From CBDEGK01 sp965237855 (GTDB taxonomy: Bacteria > Pseudomonadota > Gammaproteobacteria > Pseudomonadales > Halieaceae): DNA of 64,000 bases. The position numbers and the translations under genes are program-made. Shown here in pieces: positions 1 through 8,303 of this stretch (position 1 is the first letter of the stretch; every line of letters begins with the position of its first letter). The notes under the pieces are model-generated. The model saw nothing but the letters and a program-made list of their open reading frames with translations, had not been told where the DNA came from and did not search any database. The DNA is taken from the NCBI GenBank assembly GCA_965237855.1, contig CBDEGK010000003.1, forward strand, positions 186,001 to 250,000. Direction: 5' to 3'.

Positions 1-2284
1 ATTGCTTGCGCTGACCGGTTTTGCGTTTCTTGCCGCCGTGGCCTTTCTTCATCTTCTTGGGCTTGTCCTTGCCGCTTTTGCGGGGTGTGTTGTCGATCAG
101 TTCCAGGTCGATCTTCTTGTCATCCAGGTCCACTCGCGCCACCTGAACCTCCACCGTGTCGCCGAGGTTGAAACTGCGGCCACTGCGCTCACCGCTCAGA
201 CGCTGTTTGGCGTTGTCGTAATGGTAGTAGTCGCCGGGCAAGGCGCTGATATGCACCAGCCCTTCGATATAGAGGTCTTTCAGTTCCACGAACAAACCAA
301 AGCTGGTGACCGCGGCCACCACCCCCTCGAACTGGTCACCAATATGGCTTTGCAGGTACTCGCATTTGAGCCAGGCATCAACATCGCGGGTGGCATCATC
401 GGCGCGGCGTTCAGTGAGGGAACATTGTTCACCGAACACCGCCATGGCGTGGACATCATAGGGAAAGATACGCTTTTCCGGGATCGGCGCGGCATCGGTC
501 CGCACAACATGTTTGCTGGCCATCTCCGAGCGCACGACCCGGCGAATACCCCGGTGTACCAGCAGGTCCGGATAGCGGCGAATCGGCGAGGTGAAGTGTG
601 CATAGGCCTCGTAATTGAGACCAAAGTGGCCATTGTTCTCCGGCTGGTAATTGGCCTGGCTGAGAGAGCGCAGCAGCATGGTTTGGATGACACTGGCATC
701 GTCACGCTCGCTGACCTGGCTCAGCAGGTGCTGGTAATCCAGCGGCGTCGGCTTGATACCACCGGCCAGATCCAGGCCCAATTCGCCGAGAAAACTGCGC
801 AGGTTTTCCAGGCGCTCTTCGCTGGGGCCTTCATGCACCCGGTACAGGATCGGCAATTCGCAGGCTTCAAAAAAGCGCGCGGTGGCCACGTTGGCGCACA
901 ACATGCACTCCTCGATCAGCTTGTGCGCGTCATTGCGATGCACCGGCACGATGGCTTCGATCTTGCGCTGCTGGTCGAAAACAATGCGGGTTTCAACCGT
1001 GTCAAAGTCAATGGCGCCGCGGGTATCACGCGCGCCCCTCAGCACTTTATACAGATCGTGCAACACCCCCAGATCGGCCACCCGGGCCTTGTCCACCTCT
1101 GCGTGTTGACCAGTTTCCAGCACTTCGCCGACCTGGGTATAGGTGAGACGGGCGTGGGAATGAATCACGCCCTCGTAGAACAGGTAGCTGGTGAGATTGC
1201 CCGCAGCGGAAATATTCATTTCGCAAACCATGGCCAGGCGATCGACCTGGGGCTTGAGTGAACACAAGCCATTGGACAGCGCCTCGGGCAACATCGGCAC
1301 CACCCGTTCCGGGAAATACACCGAAGTACCACGGGACTGGGCCTCTTCGTCCAGGGCCATGCCCGGGCGCACATAGTGGGCCACATCGGCTATCGCCACC
1401 CACAGTCGGTAACCCCCGCCCTTGTTCTTCTCGCAGTAAACCGCGTCGTCAAAATCGCGGGCGTCTTCGCCGTCGATGGTGACAAAAGCCCGCTCACGCA
1501 AATCTACCCGGCCTTTCTTGTCAGCCTCGGAGGGCTCGTCCGCCAGTGCCGAGGCTTCTTTCAACACCGCTTCCGGCCACTGGTAGGGAATGCCATGAGC
1601 GCGGATCGCCACATCAATTTCCATGCCCGGGTCCATATGTTCCCCGAGCACCTCAACAACTGCCCCCTTGGCACCCAGGTGACGGGTCGGCCAGCTGGTG
1701 ATCTCGGCGCAAACAATCTGCCCGTGCTTGGCACCGTGTTTTTCTTTGGGGGGAATCAGGATGTCGTGGTTCACCCGGGCGTTATCGGGAATCACCGAGC
1801 CAATGCCGCTTTCCTCCTGGTAGCGCCCCACCACTTCAGTCAAACCGCGCTTGAGCACCTCGACAATCTTGCCCTCCTGGCGACCGCGGGCATCAATGCC
1901 AGACACCCGCGCCAGGGCTTCATCACCATCAAACACCAACGCCATCTGGCGGGCACTGAGATAGAGGTTATCGGCGTCCCCTTCCAGGGATTTGAGAAAA
2001 CCATAGCCGTCGCGGTGACCAATCACCCGCCCGTGTACCAGGTCCATCTTGTCCACCAGGCCATAACGGCCCTTGCGGTCTACCATTAACTGGCCATCGC
2101 GCTCCATGGCGCGCAAGCGTTTGCGCAGGGCCTCGGTCTGCTGTTCGCCCTTGAGCTTGAGCAACTCGCACAGGCGTTTGTGCCCAAGCGGCTGATCTGC
2201 CTCGGCCAGCACCTGTTGAATGTATTCACGACTGGGTATGGGATTGTCGTAATTGTCCGCTTCCCGGTCTGCGTGGGGGTCCAT
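1..2284 (-). CDS. rnr: Ribonuclease R (partial, 3' end off the left edge)
   Basis: RNase R is a processive 3'-5' exoribonuclease of the RNB family that degrades structured RNA and takes part in rRNA, tmRNA and mRNA turnover in the cytoplasm. About 761 codons are present and no stop is reached, so the C-terminus lies outside the window. Seen in order: an N-terminal helix-turn-helix-like segment, cold-shock domains, the RNB core with the acidic motif TIDGEDARDFDDAVY near residue 270, the SPIRRYPDLLVHR block, a C-terminal S1 domain (GLFVELKDLYIEGLVHIS), and the start of a Lys-rich tail (KPKKMKKGHGGKKRK) typical of RNase R and absent from RNase II. The start is the ATG at 2284 (MDPHADRE). The gene diverges from tRNA-Leu; TATACT (2325-2330, minus) could be its -10. 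A paralogue, RNase II, lies at 44505. Confidence 0.95.
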   Translation of the reverse strand, partial: MDPHADREADNYDNPIPSREYIQQVLAEADQPLGHKRLCELLKLKGEQQTEALRKRLRAMERDGQLMVDRKGRYGLVDKMDLVHGRVIGHRDGYGFLKSLEGDADNLYLSARQMALVFDGDEALARVSGIDARGRQEGKIVEVLKRGLTEVVGRYQEESGIGSVIPDNARVNHDILIPPKEKHGAKHGQIVCAEITSWPTRHLGAKGAVVEVLGEHMDPGMEIDVAIRAHGIPYQWPEAVLKEASALADEPSEADKKGRVDLRERAFVTIDGEDARDFDDAVYCEKNKGGGYRLWVAIADVAHYVRPGMALDEEAQSRGTSVYFPERVVPMLPEALSNGLCSLKPQVDRLAMVCEMNISAAGNLTSYLFYEGVIHSHARLTYTQVGEVLETGQHAEVDKARVADLGVLHDLYKVLRGARDTRGAIDFDTVETRIVFDQQRKIEAIVPVHRNDAHKLIEECMLCANVATARFFEACELPILYRVHEGPSEERLENLRSFLGELGLDLAGGIKPTPLDYQHLLSQVSERDDASVIQTMLLRSLSQANYQPENNGHFGLNYEAYAHFTSPIRRYPDLLVHRGIRRVVRSEMASKHVVRTDAAPIPEKRIFPYDVHAMAVFGEQCSLTERRADDATRDVDAWLKCEYLQSHIGDQFEGVVAAVTSFGLFVELKDLYIEGLVHISALPGDYYHYDNAKQRLSGERSGRSFNLGDTVEVQVARVDLDDKKIDLELIDNTPRKSGKDKPKKMKKGHGGKKRKTGQRKQ

Positions 2285-2338
2285 GGTGGGGTCTTCTTTT
2301 GGGGTGAGAATAGTTGTGCGGCCCAGTATACGCGAGGA

Positions 2339-2367
2339 TTGACAATCCTTCGCGGGAAAAGTAAAGT
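2339..2367 (+). promoter_or_regulatory. Sigma70 promoter of tRNA-Leu
   Basis: TTGACA (2339-2344), a 17-bp spacer and TAAAGT (2362-2367), followed directly by a GC-only stretch (GCGCGCCC). The perfect -35, the optimal spacing and a GC-rich discriminator are the hallmarks of stringently controlled stable-RNA promoters. The predicted start is about 25 bp upstream of the tRNA. Confidence 0.75.
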
Positions 2368-2400
2368 GCGCGCCCTCTACTGGATTCGTTCAGTACCTGT

Positions 2401-2487
2401 GCCCAGGTGGTGAAATTGGTAGACACGCTAGCTTCAGGTGCTAGTGCTCGCAAGGGCGTGGAGGTTCAAGTCCTCTCCTGGGCACCA
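2401..2487 (+). tRNA. tRNA-Leu (anticodon CAG)
   Basis: An 87-nt class II tRNA with an encoded CCA end. The acceptor arms are GCCCAGG (2401-2407) and CCTGGGC just before the discriminator A and CCA. The anticodon stem is CTAGC/GCTAG with loop TTCAGGT, so the anticodon is CAG and it reads CUG. The long variable arm and the T-loop GTTCAAGTC are those of tRNA-Leu. It sits between rnr and the rest of the window; from memory, a tRNA-Leu is also found beside rnr in pseudomonads. Confidence 0.96.
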
Positions 2488-2496
2488 TATTTTGCT

Positions 2497-3888
2497 TCAA
2501 TCAAGCAAGTCTCCCAACTGATCCTTCCATGGCTGCAGAAACTGTTCATAGTTTTCATAGCGATGCACCGAGCGCTGGTACAGCGGCTGACGCACCTGCC
2601 AGGAACTAGCGGTCGTTACCTTGCGCTCGGTCTCGGAAAATTCCAGGCAACCGTCTTCCCAGGGTAGTTCGCAGAAATCGAGCAATTCACGGGTAACCCG
2701 CTCTGGCTCGCTCACCAGCTCCTCATACCGCAGGTGAAAAATGTAGCCCGGCAGAGCCCGCTCCCAGTGAGCCATCATCTGTCGATAGAGCCGGTAATAG
2801 TCCGCCAAACCTTCAATGCTGAAACTGAATTCCACACCGTTGGCGAAATTCTGAAAATAGCAGGACAACAGGGTATCCAGTGGATGGCGATGGGTATGTA
2901 TGATTTTGGCATCGGGCAACAAATGGGAAATAAAGCCCAGGTGGAAAAAATTGAAGGGTTGTTTGTCCACCGTGCGCACACCCTCGGAACGCAATTCCGA
3001 TTCGCCGGCCAACGACGCCATACGTCCCAGGTACGACCGGCCATAACCGCGCCAGGCTTCGTCGGGTACCTCCTGGGGTATCAGCGCCGAGGAATCACCA
3101 TCCGGCGCCTTGGTCATGGTGTGAATCACCGCTTCGATATCCTTGAGCTCACCGGCGCCATGCACCAGGGAGTGGCTGGCCAGCACTTGCTCGACCAGGG
3201 AGCTGCCGGAACGTGGCATGCCGACAACGAAAATGGGATTAAACCCACCGGCACCTACCCCTGCGCGCTGCGCAAGATAATCGCGGCTGTAGACCGTGCG
3301 GATTTTCTCGGCACGGGCAATGGCCACATCCGTATCCAACTGGGCACCCTTGAGTTGATTGCCCGCACGGTATTGTTTCCAGGCCTGGTAGTGCTCGCCG
3401 ATATCATCGAGCATCTTCCCGGCGGCAAAATGAAAAAAGCACTTGTCGACGCGCTTGAGTGGGGTCTGCAGTTGTGCCAGCACCTCGACGACATCGGGAT
3501 CATCCACGGTCTGGAAGCGTTTCAGCTCCGCGCGCGCCTGCCAGGCCTCGCCATAACTCGGCCGCAGTTCGGTGGCCCTGGCTGTGGCGGCAGCAGCTTG
3601 CTCGAAGTCGCCGAAGTGGCGCGACGCCACCCCCAGGTTGAAATGGAACACCGGTATATTGGGCTTGAGGTTGATTGCCGACTTGATCATGGTAATGGCG
3701 GTGCCTTCCTGGCCGGTTTCCAGGTAGGTCAGACCACACAGGTGCATGGCATTGGCGTTCTCCGGCTCCTGCTGCAGAATCTGCCGGTAGCGCTGGCGGG
3801 CCTCAATGGCCTTACCCTGTTGTTGCAGCTCCAGGGCTTCCTTGAGCGCCTGAAGGCTATTGAGAACCCCGCTAAGCTGGGTCGCCAT
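2497..3888 (-). CDS. TPR-repeat sulfotransferase family protein
   Basis: The N-terminal part (about residues 10-125) consists of tetratricopeptide repeats. The C-terminal part is a PAPS-dependent sulfotransferase domain with the 5'-phosphosulfate loop GMPRSGSSLVEQ at residues 223-234 and a second binding segment around HTHRHPLDTLLSCYFQNF. Proteins of this build transfer sulfate from PAPS to carbohydrate, peptide or small-molecule acceptors; the substrate cannot be read from sequence. The length (463 aa) is normal for this two-domain class. Its ATG overlaps the pyrD stop by one base (TAATG), so it is probably translated with pyrK-pyrD. There is no obvious metabolic link to pyrimidine synthesis. 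PAPS-using cysH lies at 53.7 kb. Confidence 0.85.
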   Translation of the reverse strand: MATQLSGVLNSLQALKEALELQQQGKAIEARQRYRQILQQEPENANAMHLCGLTYLETGQEGTAITMIKSAINLKPNIPVFHFNLGVASRHFGDFEQAAAATARATELRPSYGEAWQARAELKRFQTVDDPDVVEVLAQLQTPLKRVDKCFFHFAAGKMLDDIGEHYQAWKQYRAGNQLKGAQLDTDVAIARAEKIRTVYSRDYLAQRAGVGAGGFNPIFVVGMPRSGSSLVEQVLASHSLVHGAGELKDIEAVIHTMTKAPDGDSSALIPQEVPDEAWRGYGRSYLGRMASLAGESELRSEGVRTVDKQPFNFFHLGFISHLLPDAKIIHTHRHPLDTLLSCYFQNFANGVEFSFSIEGLADYYRLYRQMMAHWERALPGYIFHLRYEELVSEPERVTRELLDFCELPWEDGCLEFSETERKVTTASSWQVRQPLYQRSVHRYENYEQFLQPWKDQLGDLLD

Positions 3889-4802
3889 TAGTTATCCTGG
3901 GCACATCCCACCAGCTCGGCCGGCGTGATGTCGCGCTCGGTGCAGTAGGCCTCCAGCTCATCAATCAACCGGCAACTGATCGCGGGTTCGGCGTAGTTGG
4001 CGGTGCCGACTTGAACAGCCGCGGAACCGGCCATCATGTATTCCAGCACATCGCGCAGGCTGCTGATGCCGCCCATACCGATAATGGGTATGCTTACCTG
4101 CTGATAGACCTCGTACACCATCCGAATCCCCAGGGGCTTGATAGCGGGGCCGGACATGCCGCCCATTTTTTGCCCCAGCATGGGCCGTTGACGATCGACA
4201 TCGATGACCATGCCACGGATGGTATTGATCATGGTGATGATGTCGGCACCGGCGCTTTCCACACCCTGGGCCACCTCGCCAATATCACCGGCCTCCGGTG
4301 ACAGTTTTACCATCAGAGGCAAACCGGTCACCGCCCGCACCGCGGCGGTCACCTCGGCGGCCGCTTCTCCCGACACACCAAAGTGCATACCGCCGGCATG
4401 TACGTTGGGGCAGGAAATATTCAGTTCCAGCGCGGCAATGCCCTCGACGCTGTCAAAGCGACTGGACAGTTCCACAAAATCCTCCACCGAGGTGGCGAAG
4501 GTATTCACAATCACCGTCACACCCAGGTCGCGCAGTTGCGGCATGGTCTCGTTGATAAAGGCATCGATACCGATATTGGCGAGACCAATCGAGTTGAGCA
4601 TGCCGGCACTGGTTTCAGCCGTGCGCGGCGGGGTGTTGCCGCGGCGGGGTGCAAGCGAAATGCCCTTGACGCTGACACCGCCCAGTTTGGCCACATCGAC
4701 AAAGCCGGCATATTCCACGCCGTAACCGAAGGTACCCGAGGCATTAATCACCGGGTTTTCCAGGGTCAATGAACCCAGCTGGGTGCGCAGGCGATCACTC
4801 AT
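3888..4802 (-). CDS. pyrD: Dihydroorotate dehydrogenase, class 1B catalytic subunit
   Basis: Oxidises dihydroorotate to orotate with FMN, the fourth step of de novo pyrimidine synthesis. The 304-aa length, the soluble N-terminus without a membrane helix, and a Cys in the active-site motif NISCPNVHAGG mark class 1; class 2 quinone-linked enzymes use Ser. The FMN/phosphate site is seen in GMGGISSLRD and GSAAVQVGTANY. It overlaps pyrK upstream by the ATGA arrangement (4799-4802), so it should form the PyrD-PyrK heterotetramer that passes electrons to NAD+. Most gammaproteobacteria carry class 2 PyrD, so this type is uncommon in the lineage. The start ATG is set by the overlap. Confidence 0.93.
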   Translation of the reverse strand: MSDRLRTQLGSLTLENPVINASGTFGYGVEYAGFVDVAKLGGVSVKGISLAPRRGNTPPRTAETSAGMLNSIGLANIGIDAFINETMPQLRDLGVTVIVNTFATSVEDFVELSSRFDSVEGIAALELNISCPNVHAGGMHFGVSGEAAAEVTAAVRAVTGLPLMVKLSPEAGDIGEVAQGVESAGADIITMINTIRGMVIDVDRQRPMLGQKMGGMSGPAIKPLGIRMVYEVYQQVSIPIIGMGGISSLRDVLEYMMAGSAAVQVGTANYAEPAISCRLIDELEAYCTERDITPAELVGCAQDN

Positions 4803-5563
4803 GCGGCACCGCCATAAATATCTTGCGCGGCAAACACCGGCCCATCAATACAGACATACCTATAGCTACCGTCGGGGGTCATCACCGCACAGCCCTTACA
4901 GGTGCCCATACCGCAGGCCATCGGCGCCTCCAGCGCTACCTGGCAAGGCACCTTCGCGGCGGCGGCTACTTTCGCTACCGCTGCCAGCATGGCGTCTGGG
5001 CCGCAGGTATACACCTGGCTGTCGGGATGTTCCGCCAGTACTCTTGCCAGGGGCTGGGTAATCAGACCCTGTTCACCAACCGAACCGTTCTCGGTGGTGA
5101 CAATGAGCTCGGTTACCGCCGCGATATCATCACTGAGCGGCAAATCATTTTCAGTGCGGGCACCATAGAGGAAAATGGGTTTGCGTCCGGCAGCAGCCAG
5201 CTCCTGCGCCAGGAATAAAAGCGGTGCCACACCAACGCCACCGGCAACCAGCACCGGGGTTTTGTCCGGGACAATTTCATAGCCTTTACCGAGCGGACCA
5301 AACACGGTGAGTTCGTCGCCCTCTTCCATACCGGCCAGCAAATCCGAACCGGAACCAGTGGCCTTCACCAGCACCGAACCGACCGCGCCGCTCTCCACCA
5401 GGGAGAAGGCTCGCGGCAATACCGGGTGCACGCCCCAGTCGCCGCGAATCATCACAAACTCACCGGGAATGCCGGCTATGGGCTGGTCGGTGGTAAATCG
5501 CAACAGGGCGTGATCGGGGGCTGGATAGAGGACTTCAGAGATTCGGGTGCGCAGGTATTTCAT
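4799..5563 (-). CDS. pyrK: Dihydroorotate dehydrogenase electron-transfer subunit (FAD, 2Fe-2S)
   Basis: The PyrK-type flavoprotein takes electrons from PyrD and reduces NAD+. Seen in order: a ferredoxin-reductase FAD domain with the RxFS motif (PRAFSLVES), an NAD-binding domain (LVAGGVGVAPLLFLA, then YTCGPDAML), and a C-terminal 2Fe-2S cluster site with Cys residues in ACGMGTCKGCAV and a fourth in YVCIDGP. The length (254 aa) is normal. It is the first gene of a three-gene unit pyrK-pyrD-sulfotransferase. The 45-bp gap to the divergent gene at 5609 holds TATCAT followed by GC-rich sequence, but no convincing -35. Confidence 0.92.
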   Translation of the reverse strand: MKYLRTRISEVLYPAPDHALLRFTTDQPIAGIPGEFVMIRGDWGVHPVLPRAFSLVESGAVGSVLVKATGSGSDLLAGMEEGDELTVFGPLGKGYEIVPDKTPVLVAGGVGVAPLLFLAQELAAAGRKPIFLYGARTENDLPLSDDIAAVTELIVTTENGSVGEQGLITQPLARVLAEHPDSQVYTCGPDAMLAAVAKVAAAAKVPCQVALEAPMACGMGTCKGCAVMTPDGSYRYVCIDGPVFAAQDIYGGAA

Positions 5564-5608
5564 CGCGCGCTATGATAGCACCCTGCCCCGAATCAGGACA
5601 TCCATGCC

Positions 5609-6712
5609 ATGCGAATCATTGCCTTTATCTCTGCGTTTATCTGTGCGTCGGTTTTTGCCAGCGGGGCCGCGGCGGAATCCTATCGCCAAGTGGTCATTAT
5701 CGAGTTCGGTGGCCCCGAAGTTTTGCAGTGGGTTGAACAGGCCAGTTTGCCCGAACCCGGAGCGGGGCAAGTAAGGGTGCGGGTACTTACCTCCAGCGCC
5801 TCCTTCACCGACATCATGGTGCGCAAAGGTTTGTATCCCGGGGTACAAACAGAGCCGCCGTTTGCCCCCGGCTACGACGTGGTGGGCACAGTCGACAAAG
5901 TGGGCGAGGGTGTCGAGCACTTTTCTGTCGGCCAGCGGGTGGCTGACCTCACGGTAGCCGGTGCCTACACCGAGTACATCGTGTTGCCTGCCGAAAAACT
6001 GGTGCCACTGCGCCACGGCGTGAACGACGAGGAAGCGGTCGTACTCATCCTGTCTTACACCACCGCCTACCAGATGCTGCATCGCATCTCCCAGGTCAAA
6101 CCCGGGCAACGGGTATTGATACATGGTGCCAGCGGCGCCGTGGGCACAGCTCTGGCCCAGCTGGGCAAAATTTCCGGGCTGACTATGTACGGCACCGCGT
6201 CCACCGCCAAGCAGGATTACGTACGGGAACTGGGCGTGATTCCTATCGACTACAAAACCGAGGATTTCGTGCAGCGCATTCTTGAGCTGACAGAGGGCGA
6301 AGGTGTTGATGTTGTTTTCGACGCCATTAGTGTCGACAACTTTGAGCGCTCCTACGAAGTGCTCAACGCCGACGGCCGACTGGTCACCTACGGCTTTTAC
6401 AATGCCAGCTTGCGCGGCGAGAGCATGCTCGACACCGGCCTGGAATTTTTACAATGGAGTTGGCTGCAACTCTGGTGGGGCTGGTTCCCCGACGGCAACA
6501 AGCAGGTAGGTTTCTATTCCATACAAGACTACAGAGAGGCCCATCCCGACCATTTCAAGGCCGACCTGGGCGCCCTGTTCGAATTATTAGCGGAGAAAAA
6601 TGTCGCACCCACCATCTATAAAACGCTGCCCCTGAAACAAGCCGCCGAGGCACACCGCATGATCGAGGGCGGTGAAGTGGTGGGCAAGATTGTTTTGCGC
6701 GTGTCCGACTAA
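5609..6712 (+). CDS. Zinc-less MDR-family quinone oxidoreductase with signal peptide
   Basis: A medium-chain reductase related to NADPH:quinone oxidoreductases. It has an N-terminal GroES-like domain (PGAGQVRVRVLTSSASFTD, then FAPGYDVVGTV) and a Rossmann domain with VLIHGASGAVGTALAQLG. No structural or catalytic zinc Cys set is visible. Unusually, residues 1-22 form a classical Sec signal peptide (hydrophobic core IIAFISAFICASVFASG, cleavage near AAA-ES) where cytosolic relatives begin directly with the GroES domain. A second odd feature is the Trp-rich segment FLQWSWLQLWWGWF after the Rossmann domain. NADPH is not normally available in the periplasm, so either the protein is re-purposed or the N-terminus is a membrane anchor. 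Monocistronic; ends 2 bp from the convergent VOC gene. Confidence 0.8.
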   Translation: MRIIAFISAFICASVFASGAAAESYRQVVIIEFGGPEVLQWVEQASLPEPGAGQVRVRVLTSSASFTDIMVRKGLYPGVQTEPPFAPGYDVVGTVDKVGEGVEHFSVGQRVADLTVAGAYTEYIVLPAEKLVPLRHGVNDEEAVVLILSYTTAYQMLHRISQVKPGQRVLIHGASGAVGTALAQLGKISGLTMYGTASTAKQDYVRELGVIPIDYKTEDFVQRILELTEGEGVDVVFDAISVDNFERSYEVLNADGRLVTYGFYNASLRGESMLDTGLEFLQWSWLQLWWGWFPDGNKQVGFYSIQDYREAHPDHFKADLGALFELLAEKNVAPTIYKTLPLKQAAEAHRMIEGGEVVGKIVLRVSD

Positions 6713-6714
6713 AC

Positions 6715-7173
6715 CTACTGAGAGAAATCGCGCCCGTCGGCCGCGCCGGGCTTGTGCTCCAACAGCTCAACCACGTTGCCAAACGGATCGCGGCCATAGG
6801 CGAAGCGGTCTGGCGAGCCGCCCATCAGGTCGGCATTAAACTCCACACCCGCCGATTTCAGCAGGGCGAAGTCTGCCTCGGGATCATCTGTACAGAGCGC
6901 GTAGTGGGTGATACCGATACGGTGGGGCGGTCGCGCGGCATCGCCTGGCTCTGACTCTCCAAACTCAAACAACTCGAGAATGGAGTTGCCTTTTTTGACC
7001 ATACGCACTTTGAAGGCGGAATCGGGAATACCCAGGGCCTCGCACATCACCTCAATGCCGGTGGGTAGCTCAGCCTCCATAACCACTTCGAAGCCAATGA
7101 CCCCACAGTAAAATGCCAGGGCCTGCTCAATATCGGGTACGGCAATCGCCGTGTGGTGTACACCAAGAATCAT
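6715..7173 (-). CDS. VOC (glyoxalase/dioxygenase superfamily) protein
   Basis: A 152-aa vicinal-oxygen-chelate fold protein with two beta-alpha-beta-beta-beta halves. The first begins LGVHHTAIAVPDIEQALAFY and the second GITHYALCTDDPEADF. Candidate metal ligands are His residues at the start of each half and Glu in NSILELFEF and NVVELLEH. The pattern resembles methylmalonyl-CoA epimerase or glyoxalase-like enzymes, but the substrate is not determinable. AGGAG lies 7 nt upstream of the ATG. It is followed 20 bp later by the porin operon's last gene on the opposite side, so it is probably transcribed alone. Confidence 0.8.
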   Translation of the reverse strand: MILGVHHTAIAVPDIEQALAFYCGVIGFEVVMEAELPTGIEVMCEALGIPDSAFKVRMVKKGNSILELFEFGESEPGDAARPPHRIGITHYALCTDDPEADFALLKSAGVEFNADLMGGSPDRFAYGRDPFGNVVELLEHKPGAADGRDFSQ

Positions 7174-7193
7174 CCTGACATCTCCTGCACTGT

Positions 7194-8303
7194 TTAATAG
7201 CTTAGCTGAACCCGCAGAGACAAGGCATCGCCGTCGGGGCTGGGATGGGTGACACTGCCAGAGATATCCGGGTACAGGTAGGCCAACATGAATTTCCAGT
7301 GACGGCCGTAGTAGTAATTAAGCCCGAGGGTGCTCACCGAAGCCTTCGAGCCAAGTCCGTGCTGGCGCACATTCAAATAGCTGTAGCGAGCCACCGCTTC
7401 AAAGGCGCTGGCTTTGGGTCGCAAGCTGCGAAATTCGCCCTTGCGAAACCGCCGCTGAGTGCCGCCGACTAAATAACTGGCCGTTAGGTAGTAACCATCA
7501 TAGTCCCAATCGGGACCACCGCGCTCTTCGACTCGTGTCGCCATGTACTCGCCCTGCAACTGGACGCCGCCGCGCCGCCACAAGCCCTCGATGCCCACCA
7601 CCATTTGCTGCTCGGCGATGAACTCGGCACTGCGCACCACGCTGTCTGCGCTGCCCACTTCTGCACGGCTGCGCACCCGGAAGGTGTTGTCATTCCAGTC
7701 ACGCCAGGAGGCGGAACCACCGAACAGCAAGGTCTGCTCATCGTCATTGATTGGTGACCAGGTATAGCGGCCGACCACTGCCACTGGCGGGTCTTCTTCG
7801 AAGTCTGTGTTCTGGGTGTCTTCCACCACCGCCGACAGAGCCCAGCGCCGCGTGTCATTGGCATCAAACAGGTGTACGCCCCAGGATTTGTTCGAGGTAA
7901 ACGCGGTGGTCATCATCGAGCGCTCAATGGTCTGCAACTTGGCCGCCGAGGTATTGCGCTCCAGTCCCTGGGCTTCTTTCATTCTGCCCAGGGTAATATC
8001 GGCCCCGTCCCAACCGCCATAGCGGAAGTAAGCACTACCCACCTCGGCATCTGGATCGTTATCGTCGAGGGCGCCGTTGAGCTGCAACTTGGCCTCCCAT
8101 TTTTTCGGCATATCCACATCGAACTGGATGCGCGCCAGGCGCACCATCCACTCCTGGTTGTTACTGTCTCCCTCGCGGCTCCAGAAGGAGTCAAACTGAT
8201 CGCCGTCCAGCAATAGCTTCGCACCCACTTCCAGGCGCTCCTCTTTCGCCGCCACCCCGAGGGCTGGCAACAGGGCCAATAACAGGTATAGCGGGGTCTT
8301 CAC
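7194..8303 (-). CDS. OprP/OprO-type outer-membrane porin
   Basis: A 369-aa protein with a signal peptide (MKTPLYLLLALLPALGVAA, first codon GTG) followed by alternating beta strands rich in aromatic residues and ending in an aromatic residue (LRVQLSY), as expected for an outer-membrane barrel. The N-terminal segments (LARIQFDVDMPKKWEAKLQL, GSAYFRYGGW, ITLGRMKEAQG) match the phosphate-selective porin O/P family pattern. Its GTG overlaps the DUF4956 stop as GTGA. It is the last gene of the cotH-VTC-DUF4956-porin unit. Phosphate or polyphosphate transport would suit the VTC neighbour, but ion specificity cannot be read from sequence. Confidence 0.8.
   Translation of the reverse strand: MKTPLYLLLALLPALGVAAKEERLEVGAKLLLDGDQFDSFWSREGDSNNQEWMVRLARIQFDVDMPKKWEAKLQLNGALDDNDPDAEVGSAYFRYGGWDGADITLGRMKEAQGLERNTSAAKLQTIERSMMTTAFTSNKSWGVHLFDANDTRRWALSAVVEDTQNTDFEEDPPVAVVGRYTWSPINDDEQTLLFGGSASWRDWNDNTFRVRSRAEVGSADSVVRSAEFIAEQQMVVGIEGLWRRGGVQLQGEYMATRVEERGGPDWDYDGYYLTASYLVGGTQRRFRKGEFRSLRPKASAFEAVARYSYLNVRQHGLGSKASVSTLGLNYYYGRHWKFMLAYLYPDISGSVTHPSPDGDALSLRVQLSY

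Noticed and set aside
2..1261. Long plus-strand open frame of ~419 codons across rnr
   Set aside because: It is antisense to conserved RNase R sequence, including the RNB active site; no family features of its own.
2492..2508. Intrinsic terminator for tRNA-Leu or the sulfotransferase (TTGCTT-CAATC-AAGCAA)
   Set aside because: Six-bp AT-rich stem without a T-run on either strand.
2734..3891. 385-codon plus-strand open frame
   Set aside because: Antisense to the TPR-sulfotransferase; no recognisable domain.
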